Shown here in pieces: positions 11,575 through 22,925 of a stretch of DNA of 64,000 bases. The notes beneath the pieces were generated by a model. The model saw only the letters and a program-made list of their open reading frames with translations, was not told the origin of the DNA and ran no database searches. Position numbers and translations under genes: made by a program. This stretch comes from Epiperipatus broadwayi (taxonomy: Eukaryota; Onychophora; Udeonychophora; Euonychophora; Peripatidae): the NCBI GenBank assembly GCA_028023455.1, contig JAQFVV010006270.1:4742834-4806833 (forward strand). Direction: 5' to 3'. How positions within the stretch are numbered: the stretch's first letter is position 1; each line of letters opens with the position of its first letter.

Positions 11575-13830
11575 TCAAGAATGCCAGAGAAAAGAGATTA
11601 AAATAAATTTAGAGAAAAGTACTTTGGCTGCAACAAAGGTGAAATTTCGAGTAATATAATCAATAGAGAAGGCATTCATCCACACTATGATAAAATAGGC
11701 AAACTCACTATACATATTGCCACACACAGAAGGCTTGTGCATAAAATCCTCATCTAGTGCCTACTCATCCAATATGCCCAGACTAGTTTCTGATTTGTGG
11801 CCTTTTGTCAGTAAGGAGCCTTGGATCTGAGAGCACTGCACCTAGATCTAAGGCCACAAGCCAGAAACTAGTCTGGGGATATTGGATGAGTAGGCAATAG
11901 ATGGGGATTTTATGCACAAGCCTTCTAGCATCTATTGATTACTCTAGCTTGTTGTGTGTGGCAATACATATAGTGAGTTTTGCCTGCTTTAAAACAGTTA
12001 TACACAAGCACAGGAAGTGGGGGGTCATGTGATATTTACTGACTATGATAAAATACAGGTGGTACAAGATTGGAAACAGATGACACAAGATTTTCCAATC
12101 TCAAAAACTAAAAAGGACATTAGATTGTTTGTAGAGTTGCGTAATTTTTACAACTGATTTTACAAACATTTTTTTTTGACATGGAGCCTTTACTTCATTT
12201 GCTAAAAAAGAATATGAACTAGGAATGGACTACCCTACATAACAATAATTTTCAACTTATAAAGAATAAATTTTTAAATAAAGTTATGATATAACTTGAT
12301 GTCAATAAACCCTTTTACATACAGAGTCATAGTAGTGGCTTTGGATTAGGAACTACTTTGTTTCAAGTTTAGGAGAATAACTACCTTGGAGACCTATATT
12401 TTATTAGGCAAATATTGAAAGGCCTGAAATTAATTATATAACAACAGAGAAAGAAACTCTGACTGTAGTTTCAGCATTTCATAAATTTCACCAATTTCTA
12501 ATAGGGTGTGAGATAAATTGTGATCACAGATCACAAAAGCCTTGAATTCTCCAGCTATCTGATTAATGGGTAGGTTGATCAGGTGGAATTTGTTTGTTCA
12601 GGAATTCAATTACACCGTGGTTTAATATAAAGGTTCTAATATGTAGTTTCAGGTTAGCAGATATCCAACTCAGCTACATCAACACCATTTAAGGACAGAC
12701 TACATATATGTTGCTCTTATCAAGTTAACTATAGGTGAATCTATAGAAAATGATTTGAAACATTTAGTGGATAGACAAAGGGATAATCCAGACTGTGAAC
12801 AAATAATTAAAATAACTTATAAAATCATTTGAGATTGCTGATGTTAGGAATAATCCCATGTGGGAAATTAGGTATCAATATAGAAGATGGTGTGTTAGTG
12901 TTAAAAAAAATTCAGGCTGAGCATCAATATATAATGATCCCACATGCATTATGCAGGCAATTGATCACATATGCCTATTGCTTGTATGGATAGTATGGAG
13001 CTGCAAAAATAAAATAAAAAATTAACCAAATTGGTTTTATTAGCCAAAAATGTATACCAACATTTTGCCTGTGGTAAACAGATGTGAAATATGTCTAAAA
13101 ACAAACCCTTTGAATAAATCATATATAGGGCCATTGAAACCTATAATATGGAAAAAACCTTATGTTATTTTACCCACAGACTATTATGATCTACTACCTC
13201 TATTTAAAAAAATGAGATGTTTGGAGTGGTATATGACTTAATATGGTTGGATTGCCTGATATTATTATTGATCATGGGATCCCATTTATCTCAGTTGAGT
13301 GGGGACAATGAATAAACAAAAGAGGAATAAAACTTGTTCGAATATCAATTTGAAATCCACAGTCTCATCTCTGAGAATGAATAATGTGTGAATTAGGATG
13401 TTTATTTTGGGTATACATTAAACAGGTCAATCAAGTAGTTAATTATATCAATTGGTAGTTAATTATTGATCTGTTAGTGAATCAGTTTGATTTGAATCTA
13501 TTTGTTTACATTTCAGTAAGCATGTATCTTGCTTATTTAAAACATGATTACCCATTAATCTCCTTAAAATTGATATGGAGAAGAATATGACTGAAGCAAG
13601 ATCTATATTGATGAAAGCAAGAGATTTGAGAATAAATAAGCAGAAGACCTCTAGACAGAGTTTTCAGTTAGGTAATAAAGTTATGATTCAGATTAATCCT
13701 GCAAGTCACCCTGAAAAAACATGTCTATACAAAATTTCAAGAAATTTATGATGGCCCATTCATTATTATTCATCAATGTACAATGGCTAATGAAGGAATA
13801 GAAAGAGGAATATATACAAATGCCCACTTT
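11575..13830 (+). pseudogene. Ty3/gypsy-type pol remnant (RT end, RNase H, integrase)
   Basis: A decayed LTR-retrotransposon polyprotein in several frames with many stops. In order: the end of RT (INLEKSTL... then INREGIHPHYDKI, matching the usual GI-x-PD-x-DK segment), the RT-RNase H connection (KTKKDIRLFVELRNFYN), RNase H (ASGFGLGTTLF-like start near 12330; ITDHKSLEF; GRLIRWNLFVQEFNYTV), the integrase zinc-finger half (VNRCEICLKTNP, near 13078), an integrase core segment (LPDIIIDHGIPFIS, near 13255) and a C-terminal QLGNKVMIQINP segment (near 13670). The 344-bp family B foldback interrupts it just after YDKI. No LTRs were identified. Family assignment rests on motif order and is fairly secure; the copy is dead. 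Confidence 0.75.
11698..12041. mobile_element. Family B foldback element inserted in gypsy remnant
   Basis: 344 bp, flanked by the perfect 14-bp duplication ACTATGATAAAATA (11684-11697 and 12042-12055). The ends run GGCAAACTCACTATACATAT inward on the left and the complementary ATATAGTGAGTTTTGCC on the right. A 3' tail ending GGTCATGTGATATTTACTG follows the right arm. The left arm carries a minus-strand ribozyme with a damaged core; the right arm retains only helix II to helix I (AGGCCACAAGCCA-GAAACTAGTC). Because the gypsy frame resumes exactly after the duplication, this copy defines the element boundaries. Confidence 0.88.
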
Positions 13831-13839
13831 TTGGAAAAT

Positions 13840-14840
13840 TGTCAAAGAGAAATTAAGTAGTGATGATGATTAGGTGGTTTGAGAGGTATATGATGTAAGG
13901 CTTATAGTCCAATGCTAAGTGTGTATTGAAATTATTTATATGATTAAGCCTTTTTAAGGAGTTGACCAAACTGCAGGTGAGCAATTGTCGCTCAAAACAT
14001 CAATGTAAATTGATAATGAAGCATTGTGAACTCACTACAGAATAGCTGGTAGAAAAGAATTTCCAGTGACATGATAATTATAAATTGTAAGTTAAAATCG
14101 AATGTTTGGTAGAGTTTTCCTGACATTTGCAAAAACCTATCCAAACACAAAAGTCCCTGATTAGCAACCATATATGGTACAATTTGGTTCACAATGTAGT
14201 TGAACATCCTTAAGGAATGAAATAAGATTTAGTTAACATTTAGTCAATTTACTTTAGTATTGAAAGTGATTTTAAACTTAGTACCTCTACTATTTTGATC
14301 ACCAACTCATTATCAAGTTTAATTTAGTTAGTTTACATTTGTATGGAAAGTGATTTCAAATTTGCTGTCTCACTTGCTTAATTTCTAGCTCATTGTCAAG
14401 GTTATGTATGGAATATATCAAATTAATGTTAATGTTTAGTGTAGAAATAAAATCATCCAATATGAATTGTCTTTTTATTTCAACCTAATAGAAAGGCAAT
14501 GTATCAGGGCTAAGTAAAACGCATAATGGATTACAAGAATGGTTAATTGATCATTAACTTTAGATAACAATTGTAATAATAGGTCATCTTCCTTTTAGAA
14601 ACAATTTTAATAATAATGATAACAAAAACAGTAGACAAGTAAGTTGAGAAAAAAAAAAGAAAGATTTTTTTTAGTTTACCGATTTAAAATTTGCTTTTAT
14701 TTTTCCTAGGTTTTAACATTCAAAGTTCAAGGTTCAAAGGTTAATTATTTGAACTTCGAAATAAAATATGATTTAAAAAAAAGATTTTATTTGTTTAGTT
14801 AAATATCAAATGTATATGAACACAAACAAGTATTATAAAA
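13840..14840. other. Unassigned stretch after gypsy remnant
   Basis: May include the decayed 3' end of the gypsy element, but no LTR was found. Contains a short direct repeat (AGTTTAATTTAGTTAGTTTACATTTG-like blocks, about 14230-14345) and nothing else recognisable. Confidence 0.35.
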
Positions 14841-14945
14841 TGGTAATATATAGGGTATATGAGCACAGACTTTCAAACGACCCATCACTCTCCATTCTAT
14901 CTAATAACACTGATACACTCAAGCACATATATGGCGAAAAGATAA

Positions 14946-15004
14946 ATAATCACCAATACACGTATTTCATGCTAAACCGGCAATCATCAGTTGGTCCAGA
15001 TTAT
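14946..15004 (-). ncRNA. Type I hammerhead ribozyme, family C (left arm)
   Basis: Read on the minus strand: ATAATC-TGG-ACCAA, CTGATGA (complement of 14984-14990), helix II TTGC...GCAT, GAAA, 3-bp helix III closed by CG, then TTGGT-GATTAT. Both parts of helix I pair: ACCAA/TTGGT and ATAATC/GATTAT. Full core present; helix II is weakened. Confidence 0.75.
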
Positions 15005-15265
15005 CATCTCCCACACATATATAGTATAAGTGCTCAGATATAAATTAAGATAGACAATCTTCATACTTTAATGGACAGGTCAACATGGGTGTGACAAGAA
15101 TCTCGGCCTCATGGTCGCCTTCGAGCATTCCATCATCAGATTTTCAATTGGATGGACGGTTGAAGAGTTGGAGTGTGTAGTAGTTTGGAGCCTGTCCATT
15201 AAAGTATGAAGATTGTCTATCTTAATATATATCTGAGCACTTATAGTATATATGTGTGGGAGATG

Positions 15266-15324
15266 ATAATCTGGACCAATTGATGATTGCTGGTTTAGCA
15301 TGAAATACGTATATTGGTGATTAT
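15266..15324 (+). ncRNA. Hammerhead ribozyme, family C (right arm), C3 mutated
   Basis: Same fold as the left arm, with TTGATGA instead of CTGATGA at 15280-15286, so the catalytic C3 is lost. Helix II TGCT/AGCA, GAAA at 15302-15305, helix III ATA/TAT, predicted site after A15313. Helix I is intact (ATAATC/GATTAT and ACCAA/TTGGT). Confidence 0.7.
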
Positions 15325-15849
15325 TTATCTTTTTGGCATATATGTGCTTGAGTGTATGTGTTATTAGATAGAATGGAGAGTGATGGGTCGTTTGAAAGTC
15401 TGTGCTCATATACCCTATATATTACATATATAGACACAGGTATATAAATAAGCCTGTGTTTCAGTTATTAAAATGGTAATAATAATGTGTCATGGCTAGA
15501 TGCACAGAGTGTGCCATTTATCCTACAAGATGTAGCCTAAATTGATTATTTATCTTTGGCTTGATATGTGATCAATCAAACTTCAACTACCATTTATCAG
15601 TTTTGCTAAACCTACAATAAAATTTTATGTTTACCACATGATTGCTAACTAAAAAGGACTTTCAGTTAGGAGAAGTGAAGAAGTATGATTTAAAGAAATA
15701 TCTGAATAAAGTAAAACTTGAAGAAGCTAAAGAGCTAAAAAAAATTAATTGTTTCTACATTCTCAAAGATGGATTTCAGTGTCTTAAATAATGGAAAAGA
15801 CTCCGTAAAACAAACAAAAGAAGACCTTACAAAGAAATCAAGTCACTTG

Positions 15850-16130
15850 TCACATGACCTAATTTAACAAGCTTGTATTTACAAATGTTATATATAGAGC
15901 TCACAAAATAAGCTCTTAACAAGCTTTGCAGAATATCCCCAACCCCAGACCGGTTTCTGCTACTGGCTTCCTCAGTGAGTGCTAGGATATTCAAGCATAA
16001 GATTAAAAATACCAGAACAAGTCCAGCACTTTATCTAATGGATAACTATTAAATAGAAAATCTGAAATTTTCAAACATCCATATGTCTTTTAATCCAACT
16101 ATCTAACTTAAATAGCCATATGGGACTTAA
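15850..16130 (-). mobile_element. Family A ribozyme element, near full length
   Basis: The best single-unit family A copy. On the minus strand it runs from the CCCATATGGCTATTTAAGTT module through TTTGAAAATTTCAGATTTTC and CTGGTATTTTTAATC to the hammerhead, then the AAAGCTTGTTAAGAGCTTAT tail, a GAGCTCTATATATAACA motif and a GGTCATGTGACA end. No open frame. Confidence 0.75.
15931..15992 (-). ncRNA. Type I hammerhead ribozyme, family A copy 2
   Basis: Core CTGAGGA (position 7 is free in the consensus CUGANGA), helix II GC/GC around CAGTA, GAAA, helix III with CCGG giving A-C/G-T, cleavage after the C of GGTC. The distal helix I GAATATCC/GGATATTC is a perfect 8 bp (985-992 against 931-938 in the last three digits). 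Confidence 0.75.
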
Positions 16131-16139
16131 GAAAAAGGG

Positions 16140-17115
16140 AATTTTAAACCCAAGACTTTGATAAAACTTTTAGTGCGTGATCACCTGAAAAAGAGTAATA
16201 TTTATATATTTATTACTATTTTTCAATTTAATGTAATAATGTTTAAATATTTTGTATGCCTTATTGTATAATATTTTATTTATTAATTAATCCAGCCTTC
16301 TGTTTCTCTTCTCATAAGTTCTTATTATTTAAATAATAAATTAAACTTTATAATAACTAGGAAGATAAGCATTTATATTCTAATGAATTAGTCATGGTAT
16401 TGTTTTATAATACTGGTGGTGTAGAATATCCTCATATGAATTTCCGAGTTTTGGGATTGTGCTCTGGTTTTAAACCTAATATAAATTTATGATCTATAGA
16501 GGATCTAATTTCCATTCAATTACTTACGAGTGATTAATGGTCTGGAAAGGTGATGTAATCTATAATAATTTTAGGTTGTCATCACTTAGACCCCACACAC
16601 CACCTGATGTTACTGTTTCCATGCAAAAGTACAGAAATATACTGCTCACACAGCCTATCGAACAGTTCTATTCATATTGCCTGCTAAGCAGCTTTTATGC
16701 TTCGTGATACTATCGCACACTTCACAGATTGCTACTGTATAATGTGAGGGTGTGTAGAATTCAAGCTGTCCTAAGTCTTTGCATGTGCATTCGAAGAGCT
16801 TATTTTTTATATGACCTGACGTGGTTTTAGATAATACTAATTGTAAGTAAATATGCACTTCTGTAAACATATTTTTAAGGTTAAATGAATTTCAAAAGTG
16901 TATGTTCTAGCATTATATAGAAATCATGCGTAAAACATATTTTGTGCAGGGACAGCTATGAGACTTTCAAAGCATAAGCTTGGCTTGATCAGAGGGGAAT
17001 TTTCAAATCGAATTGTGTTTCATAAATTGTTCTAAAATAATGTTGAAATTTTTTTTTTTGATCAGACATTAATTGAAAAAAGGAAATATTAGATTTTATT
17101 AAATAATTTTGTTTT
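16140..17115. other. Unassigned AT-rich stretch
   Basis: No gene or known repeat recognised. A 71-codon minus-strand frame (16655-16870) has two Cys-x-Cys-like positions but no family resemblance and is probably chance. Confidence 0.35.
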
Positions 17116-17119
17116 TAAA

Positions 17120-17322
17120 AATGTTGTATATGTTGTGATGGATGATCCTTCAGATTGGCAAAGACATTGGATCCCCATCCCTGCCAATTTCAGTGCTACG
17201 TGCTGAGATGGATAATGTTTTAAAAATTGTCTCACATGTGATGGACGATCCTTTGGATCAGCAAAGACCTTGGTTCCCCCCTGTGAATTCCAACACTACA
17301 CACTGACATGTAAAAAAATCAA
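17120..17322 (+). repeat. Two-copy tandem repeat, period 103 bp
   Basis: The block TGTGATGGATGATCCTT ... GCAAAGAC ... TGCTACGTGCTGAGATG is repeated with about 20 % divergence, the second copy starting 103 bp downstream (17134 to 17237). No coding potential. Origin unknown. Confidence 0.7.
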
Positions 17323-17435
17323 TTGTAAATCAGCCTGGTAACATTATATCTATTGTTTTTTGGCTAGCAATAGCAACATTAGGCAGTGTGTGGGGGATAA
17401 TCGATGATAACCTAATTTTATTGTAACAGCTAGAA

Positions 17436-17520
17436 TTAACACAGGCAAAACTCACTACCCATATGCCACACACAGCAAGCTAGAGTAATCAATGGATGCC
17501 AGAAGGCTTGTGCATAAAAT
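17436..17520 (-). mobile_element. Family B terminal fragment with target duplication
   Basis: Carries the GGCAAAACTCACTACC to ATAAAATCC portion only; the ribozyme is deleted. AGCTAGAATT flanks it on both sides (about 17430 and 17519), with one following base pair differing, suggesting a short TSD. Confidence 0.6.
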
Positions 17521-17743
17521 CCCCAGCTAGAATTGACTACTAGTATGATTTATGATTGAATTAAATTATATTTGTGCTTCTATCTTGTTTCAGCAGTTTT
17601 ATTTGTATTTAAGTACAAAATCTCAGAATTATTTTTTATTATTAAGCATTAACTTTTCATATCTCTAGGATTATTGTAATTTGTGCTTAAGTATAAGCTT
17701 TTATGATCTCTTTTGCCAAATGGTAGAATCATGACAATTTACA

Positions 17744-18578
17744 CCTGGGTCTTGTTTTATGCAGTAGATAGGTTCCTCAGAAAACACGCACAAAAATAGA
17801 CTTAACTTATCTTGAAAAATGGGGGATAGGTTCTGCAATTTTTCAGAAATTGCATAAAAGCAAAGCAACAAGAAAAAATTATTTTAAAATTTGCATTAAA
17901 ATATTTGAAAAAAATTAATACAAGACAAACTTTTTTTATTTTTTTTTTATTAACTACAGTATTTAATTTTACATTTTTTCATACATATTTTAATCATTCC
18001 ACTATTTGACAATATGTGTTCTTTTGTGAACTGGTAAAAAATCAGATTCTTGATGTGATGTACAACTAGTGCCATTTTCAGTCTTGTGCTGTGCTAATGT
18101 TTTTCTGTTTCTATATTAAAAAATGAGATCGCAATCAAAACAAAAAGATTATATGCTATCATTAGAAAGATTATTTTAAGTTTACAAAAGCAAAAAAATC
18201 TTCATTATTATTTATTTTAAAAATCTAAAAAATTATTTACTTCTGTTATATCTAACAAAATACGTTTTAAAAGTTTAAAATTTTTGAATATTTATTGTGA
18301 TATTTTTATATGTAAGTATAAATTTATTATTATTATTTACTCATTAGTATAAGTAGGTTATTTACATAGAAGCTAAGATTCTAAATACAGCTTTGGGCCA
18401 TATTCACGTTAGCTGCTAATATAATGTTATATTTTTGAAGAAAAAAAAGTATTTCAAGTCAAAATAAGTTATTAATAATTTAAATTTCTTGATATCTAAT
18501 AAATATAGTGAAATATGAAAGATATTAAGAAGAAACATGAATCACATAACTTCAAAATTGCATAAAATGAGACCCAGG
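17744..18578. mobile_element. Non-autonomous DNA transposon with 20-bp TIRs
   Basis: Ends CCTGGGTCTTGTTTTATGCA (17744-17763) and its near complement TGCATAAAATGAGACCCAGG (18559-18578), 18 of 20 matching. The 835-bp interior is AT-rich without an open frame. A second TGCATAAAAGCAAAGCAACAA motif lies subterminally at 17851. Superfamily not assigned because the TSD is unclear. Confidence 0.6.
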
Positions 18579-18817
18579 TATATATGATTGAGCCTCTGCC
18601 ATTATCATAATAGAATGTATATTCGAACATTTATTCTAGAATCTAATATATATATATTCACTGCATTACTATAATATTCATGATTATAAACATTGTATTA
18701 ACAACTTATGACATTAATGCATTAAGATTTTACTAGGTTATGAAAGTGAATATTAATGTATACAGTCTATTATAAATGGATTGACCATCAACTAGGGAAT
18801 GAATCTTATGTGTGCAT

Positions 18818-19284
18818 ATATTTCAACAAACAACTCAAACAAAAGACCTACTATAGGTTAATGAGAAAACTTATTTAGCCTAAAGGATTGTCAATTAGTT
18901 GTAATTGCTAGTTTCTTGGGCCACAACAAAAGCTACAAGTTATTTCTGTTTTCATGGATATAATCTCCTCATTTCTATTGTTTATTATAATAACAATCCA
19001 TGGAAATATACAACTCTCAGGAGAAGTTAAAAATATTATTTGCAGAATATGAATAAAAATGCTATTCTTTAACATTATCACATCCTTAAAAATAGCTTTC
19101 TGGCTTTAATCCATATAAGAACTTGGATTTGAAGTAAAAGAGAATTTCTTTTATTTCAACAAAAACTCTAACAAAAGACTTATTATAAGGTTAATGAGAA
19201 AACTTGCTTATCCTCAGAAATTGTCAATTAGTAATGATTGATAGTTTCCATTTCTTTTGTTTATTATAATAACAATCCATGAAA
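18818..19284 (+). repeat. Diverged direct repeat, about 150-190 bp per copy
   Basis: About 18818-19005 and 19146-19284 share AACAAAAGAC-TATTA-GGTTAATGAGAAAACTT, ATTGTCAATTAGT and TTTATTATAATAACAATCCA blocks in the same order. The first copy has an insertion. No coding signal. Confidence 0.6.
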
Positions 19285-19507
19285 AGATTTAATTATATAT
19301 ATATATAATAAATAAAGTTTGATATCTGTATTCGTTTCACAATATATGTAATATACAAATCAATATATATATATCAAAATACAGTACAATTTATATAAAT
19401 TATATTCTTTTAGAAGTACTTTCGACTATACACTTTGTAGTCTTTATCAACTATATAACGTTGAATAATCAAAACGAGACAACCCTTAACAATACCCATA
19501 GTTCAAT

Positions 19508-20276
19508 TCAGATTTCCCACAATTCTGTTATCTTAACATTTGATGACTGGCGATTCATTAACATTTGATGATTTCTTGAAATCAACATAGCCTCTTTTAT
19601 TTTACGTTTATTATGACAACGTTCAATTTGAATAATTTTCATATTTTTATAATCAAATTTAAATCCATATTGACAAGATTTATTATGATCAAATATAACA
19701 GATGATGAAGGTTTATTTACATCTGTTCCATATTGATTCTCTTTTTGAATTCTATTATATAAAAGCATATGTTCTTTTATTCTCTTCTCAAATGTACACT
19801 TAGATTCACCAATGTATTGTACGCCGCATCCACATATCAATCTATATATAATAGAATTTTGATTAAACTTTGAATTTTGAATTTTAGAATTATTAAGCAA
19901 TCTATTTATGTTATTTGTAGAGAAAAAAGCAATATGACACAAACCATTATAAATTTTCCTAATAAACTTCATCTGATATAAATGGCATTGAAATCCATTT
20001 CATTTTGATATTTTTATTTTTAATTTTATTATAGTGTTGATTTCTTTTAAATCCTTTAATAATATTAGTGATTGCATTTTTATAATAACCAATTTTCAAC
20101 AAGTCATTAACAAATAAATGTACATTTTTAATTTTATCACTAGAATATTTGTATAATTTTTCATTTCGAAATAAGAATGATTTCAATCCAGACAGCTTAT
20201 GACACATAGGCACATGTGATTCATATGGAATAAAACCTCTAGTTTCAATTGGTTTAATTAACATAAGATAATCCAA
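19508..20276 (-). pseudogene. PLE C-terminal region with GIY-YIG, left arm (frameshifted)
   Basis: Same protein as the right arm. Upstream frame 20276-19959 covers LIKPIETRGFIPYESHVP, GLKSFLFRNEKLYKY and KRNQHYNKIKNKNIKMKW. An 8-bp deletion after ISDE (where the right arm has GCAGGTCA) shifts the frame. The downstream frame 19972-19508 continues FIRKIYNGLCHIAFF, NRLLNNSK, the Cys-rich LICGCGVQYIGESKCTFEKR (GIY-YIG strand with catalytic-type Tyr and Arg) and the terminal KRKIKEAMLISRN block. The RT domain is absent. The arm keeps the nonmutated FLFRNE codons that are broken on the other side, so each arm carries a different lesion. Confidence 0.85.
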
Positions 20277-20323
20277 ACTGTAATCATATTTCCTTTATAT
20301 CATTAGTAATTTTATCTGATTAC

Positions 20324-21103
20324 AGTTTGGATTATCTTATGTTAATTAAACCAATTGAAACTAGAGGTTTTATTCCATATGAATCACATGTGCCTATGTG
20401 TCATAAGCTGTCTGGATTGAAATCATTCTTATTTTGAAATGAAAAATTATGCAAATATTCTAGTGATAAAATTAAAAATGTACATTTATTTGTTAATGAC
20501 TTGTTGAAAATTGGTTATTATAAAAATGCAATCGCTAATATTATTAAAGGATTTAAAAGAAATCAACACTATAATAAAATTAAAAATAAAAATATCAAAA
20601 TGAAATGGATTTCAATGCCATTTATATCAGATGAGCAGGTCAAGTTTATTAGGAAAATTTATAATGGTTTGTGTCATATTGCTTTTTTCTCTACAAATAA
20701 CATAAATAGATTGCTTAATAATTCTAAAATTCAAAATTCAAAGTTTATTCAAAATTCTATTATATATAGATTGATATGTGGCTGTGGCGTACAATACATT
20801 GGTGAATCTAAGTGTACATTTGAGAAGAGAATAAAAGAACATATGCTTTTATATAATAGAATTCAAAAAGAGAATCAATATGGAACAGATGTAAATAAAC
20901 CTTCATCATCTGTTATATTTGATCATAATAAATCTTGTCAATATGGATTTAAATTTGATTATAAAAATATGAAAATTATTCAAATTGAACGTTGTCATAA
21001 TAAATGTAAAATAAAAGAGGCTATGTTGATTTCAAGAAATCGTCAAATGTTAATGAATCACCAGTCATCAAATGTTAAGATAACAGAATTGTGGAAAATC
21101 TGA
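20324..21103 (+). pseudogene. PLE C-terminal region with GIY-YIG, right arm (nonsense)
   Basis: Reads from DYLMLIKPIETRGFIPYESH through GLKSFLF, then an in-frame TGA at 20435-20437 where the left arm has CGA (Arg). The frame stays open to the stop at 21103. It includes FIRKIYNGLCHIAFF, NRLLNNSK, ICGCGVQYIGESKCTFEKR and a final KIKEAMLISRNRQML. GIY-YIG nucleases in endonuclease-bearing PLEs nick the insertion target; the tyrosine and arginine positions are present, but with no RT part this copy is dead. Confidence 0.85.
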
Positions 21104-21154
21104 ATTGAACTATGGGTATTGTTAAGGGTTGTCTCGTTTTGATTATTCAACGTT

Positions 21155-21205
21155 ATATAGTTGATAAAGACTACAAAGTGTATAGTCGAAAGTACTTCTA
21201 AAAGA
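21155..21205 (+). ncRNA. PLE hammerhead-like motif (right arm; mirrored at 19411-19455)
   Basis: TTGATAA, helix II GACTA/TAGTC, GAAA (21188-21191), then a 2-bp helix III AG/CT around TA and a T at the cleavage position. The order is that of a type I hammerhead, but C3 and G8 are replaced, so it is probably inactive. It lies about 55 bp after the PLE stop codon, as in other PLE pLTRs. Confidence 0.5.
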
Positions 21206-21904
21206 ATATAATTTATATAAATTGTACTGTATTTTGATATATATATTAATTTGTATATTACATATATATATATATATATACGAAGTGCATTATCATTTTA
21301 TTATTAAATAATTCTATATTTCTGAGTTTTAATTAAATAAATAACAAGTCTATTTGATTTATATTTTTGTTTGTTTAAAGGAAGATTTGCTTTGTTTTTT
21401 CTCATTTAATTTAATTAAGTTATGCTTTCCATTCTTTACTATAATTAGAGATATATATGTAAAAGAAGAAAAACTTATTTTTCTGCTTTGAAGTAAAATT
21501 AATTAAGAGATTAACATGTTTACTGTAAGCAGAAGAAAATCACTATAAAAATATAAAAAACGTTTTAAAAACACTTCCAAAAATAATGTTTACATGTGAA
21601 ACAAAAGATTAATAAACAGTTTGGAATCTATAAAAAGCTGCAAAGAGGTGTTTAATTAATTGTGAGTTACCAGAATAAAGAGATATAACTTCCCAATTAC
21701 ACAGCCAGCTATCTCAATCCAATCATCAATCAATCCTATAAGAAATTAGTTGATTTTCTTATGTAAAATTGAAAGCAAAGTGTAATCTACTTTTAAATCT
21801 CATAATCATAATTAGATTTGGGATTTTTAAAGTTTGGAATTTAAATATAAAAAATTCGAATACAGTCTTTTCAAGATCCCTTCAGCTATCCACTCTATTG
21901 GTAC

Positions 21905-22165
21905 AACCAATACATATGATCACATACATATTTCATGCTGAACCAGCACTCATCAGTTGGTCCAAATCATCAACTTCTCCCACACATATATAATCAATGC
22001 TTGATTTATATTAAGATAGCAAATCTTCAAACTTTAATTGACTGGCTTGAATATTCTCTGTCCTCAAACTCTTCAACCATCCATAGCATTAAAAATGTGA
22101 TGATGGAATACCCAAATCCCTTGTTGATGCCAGTATCATTATCATGCCCATGTTGACATTAAGTC
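21905..22165 (-). mobile_element. Family C ribozyme element, diverged, 3' truncated
   Basis: The minus-strand hammerhead core is at 21931-21956 (CTGATGA, helix II GTGCTG/CAGCAT, GAAA), but the cleavage position reads G and the TTGG strand of helix I is lost. The remainder matches the family C modules AAGATAG-AAATCTTCA-ACTTTAAT and CTCTTCAACCATCC. Confidence 0.6.
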
Positions 22166-22169
22166 ACTC

Positions 22170-22800
22170 TGTCCCCTCGTCCATTTAAATACACAGAGGA
22201 ATGATGGGTGGGATACAAGCTGAATTTGTAATATTTGAAATTCAAGCATAATTTATTATATACTTGTGTTTAAATGTAATTAAAGGCGACTTGATTACAG
22301 ATGTTCAAACTCCCTTCCAGTAAGAAATTAAACTCAAAGAAACTTCATTCGATTGATGCTACAATAATAATTAGGAAATAATACTCTGACGCTGCATAGA
22401 TGGATTCTTTAAAACCCGTAATTAACATTATTTGTGGCATAATTCCTCCCATATTTTTATATTTTGTTATATAAAATTGGTATTTTAGAAGTTGTAATTA
22501 AATTTACGAAAGTTATGATCATTTTTTATAATTAGAATTTTATATTTCTCATGGCATTAGGATAAAGTTAATGTTATATGAACATGTGAGTGATAGGTCT
22601 AGAGATTGCAGTTTACAGTGAGTGTAATCAGATATGGATTTTTTATATTTTAGGCATTTACAGGATGGGACAGATTCAACATCATCATAGGCTGGATGTG
22701 GCCTATGGGCAGCAGTTGCCCACCCCTTGTCTATTGTCACAATGTCCTAGTGTCTCACAATTACTCAAAACCAGTTTGGAGATAGAGATAATTCTAGATT
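22170..22800. other. Unassigned stretch
   Basis: No gene recognised. Two overlapping opposite-strand frames of 63-70 codons at 22549-22802 are chance. A faint family A-like tail (AAAAAGCTTATTTAGAGCT) occurs at 22837-22856. Confidence 0.35.
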
Positions 22801-22925
22801 AGAGATTTTAAATGCTTTTTCTTGCAGCATTTATTGAAAAAGCTTATTTAGAGCTATTAGTATGCTTATTATATTACATTTGTAAATACAAGCTAATTAA
22901 GTCATGGGATGTATGACTTGGTTTT

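Larger units (their letters stand above)
14849..15468. mobile_element. Family C foldback ribozyme element
   Basis: A palindromic insertion of about 620 bp bounded by the 13-bp duplication TAAAATGGTAATA (14836-14848 and 15469-15481). Both arms begin with ATATAGGGTATATGAGCACA or its complement and each contains one hammerhead. The right arm is longer and carries the extra 5' module CAACATGGGTGTGACAAGAA ... GGTTGAAGAGTTGGAGTG. No coding potential beyond chance frames (77 and 109 codons), which are simply translations of the palindrome. Confidence 0.8.
19342..21265. repeat. 2-kb palindrome of two inverted PLE 3' halves
   Basis: The left arm (19342-20286) and right arm (20317 to about 21265) are inverted copies differing by few substitutions, separated by a 30-bp spacer. 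Each arm holds the C-terminal PLE coding region followed by the same 3' non-coding part, including a hammerhead-like motif and TA-rich end. The two coding ends point outward, so the truncated 5' ends face each other. Confidence 0.9.

Noticed and set aside
11821-11870. Intact ribozyme in the right arm of the 11.7-kb foldback
   Set aside because: The CTGATGA strand is missing: the arm joins directly from AGATCTA to helix II.
15080-15135. Second hammerhead in the family C 5' module (CTGATGATGGAATGCTCGAAGG on the minus strand, in two pieces)
   Set aside because: CTGATGA is followed by GAAG, not GAAA, and no helix II longer than 2 bp forms.
15080-15409. 109-codon minus-strand open frame
   Set aside because: Its peptide nearly repeats that of 14810-15043 because both read the arms of one palindrome; non-coding ribozyme element.
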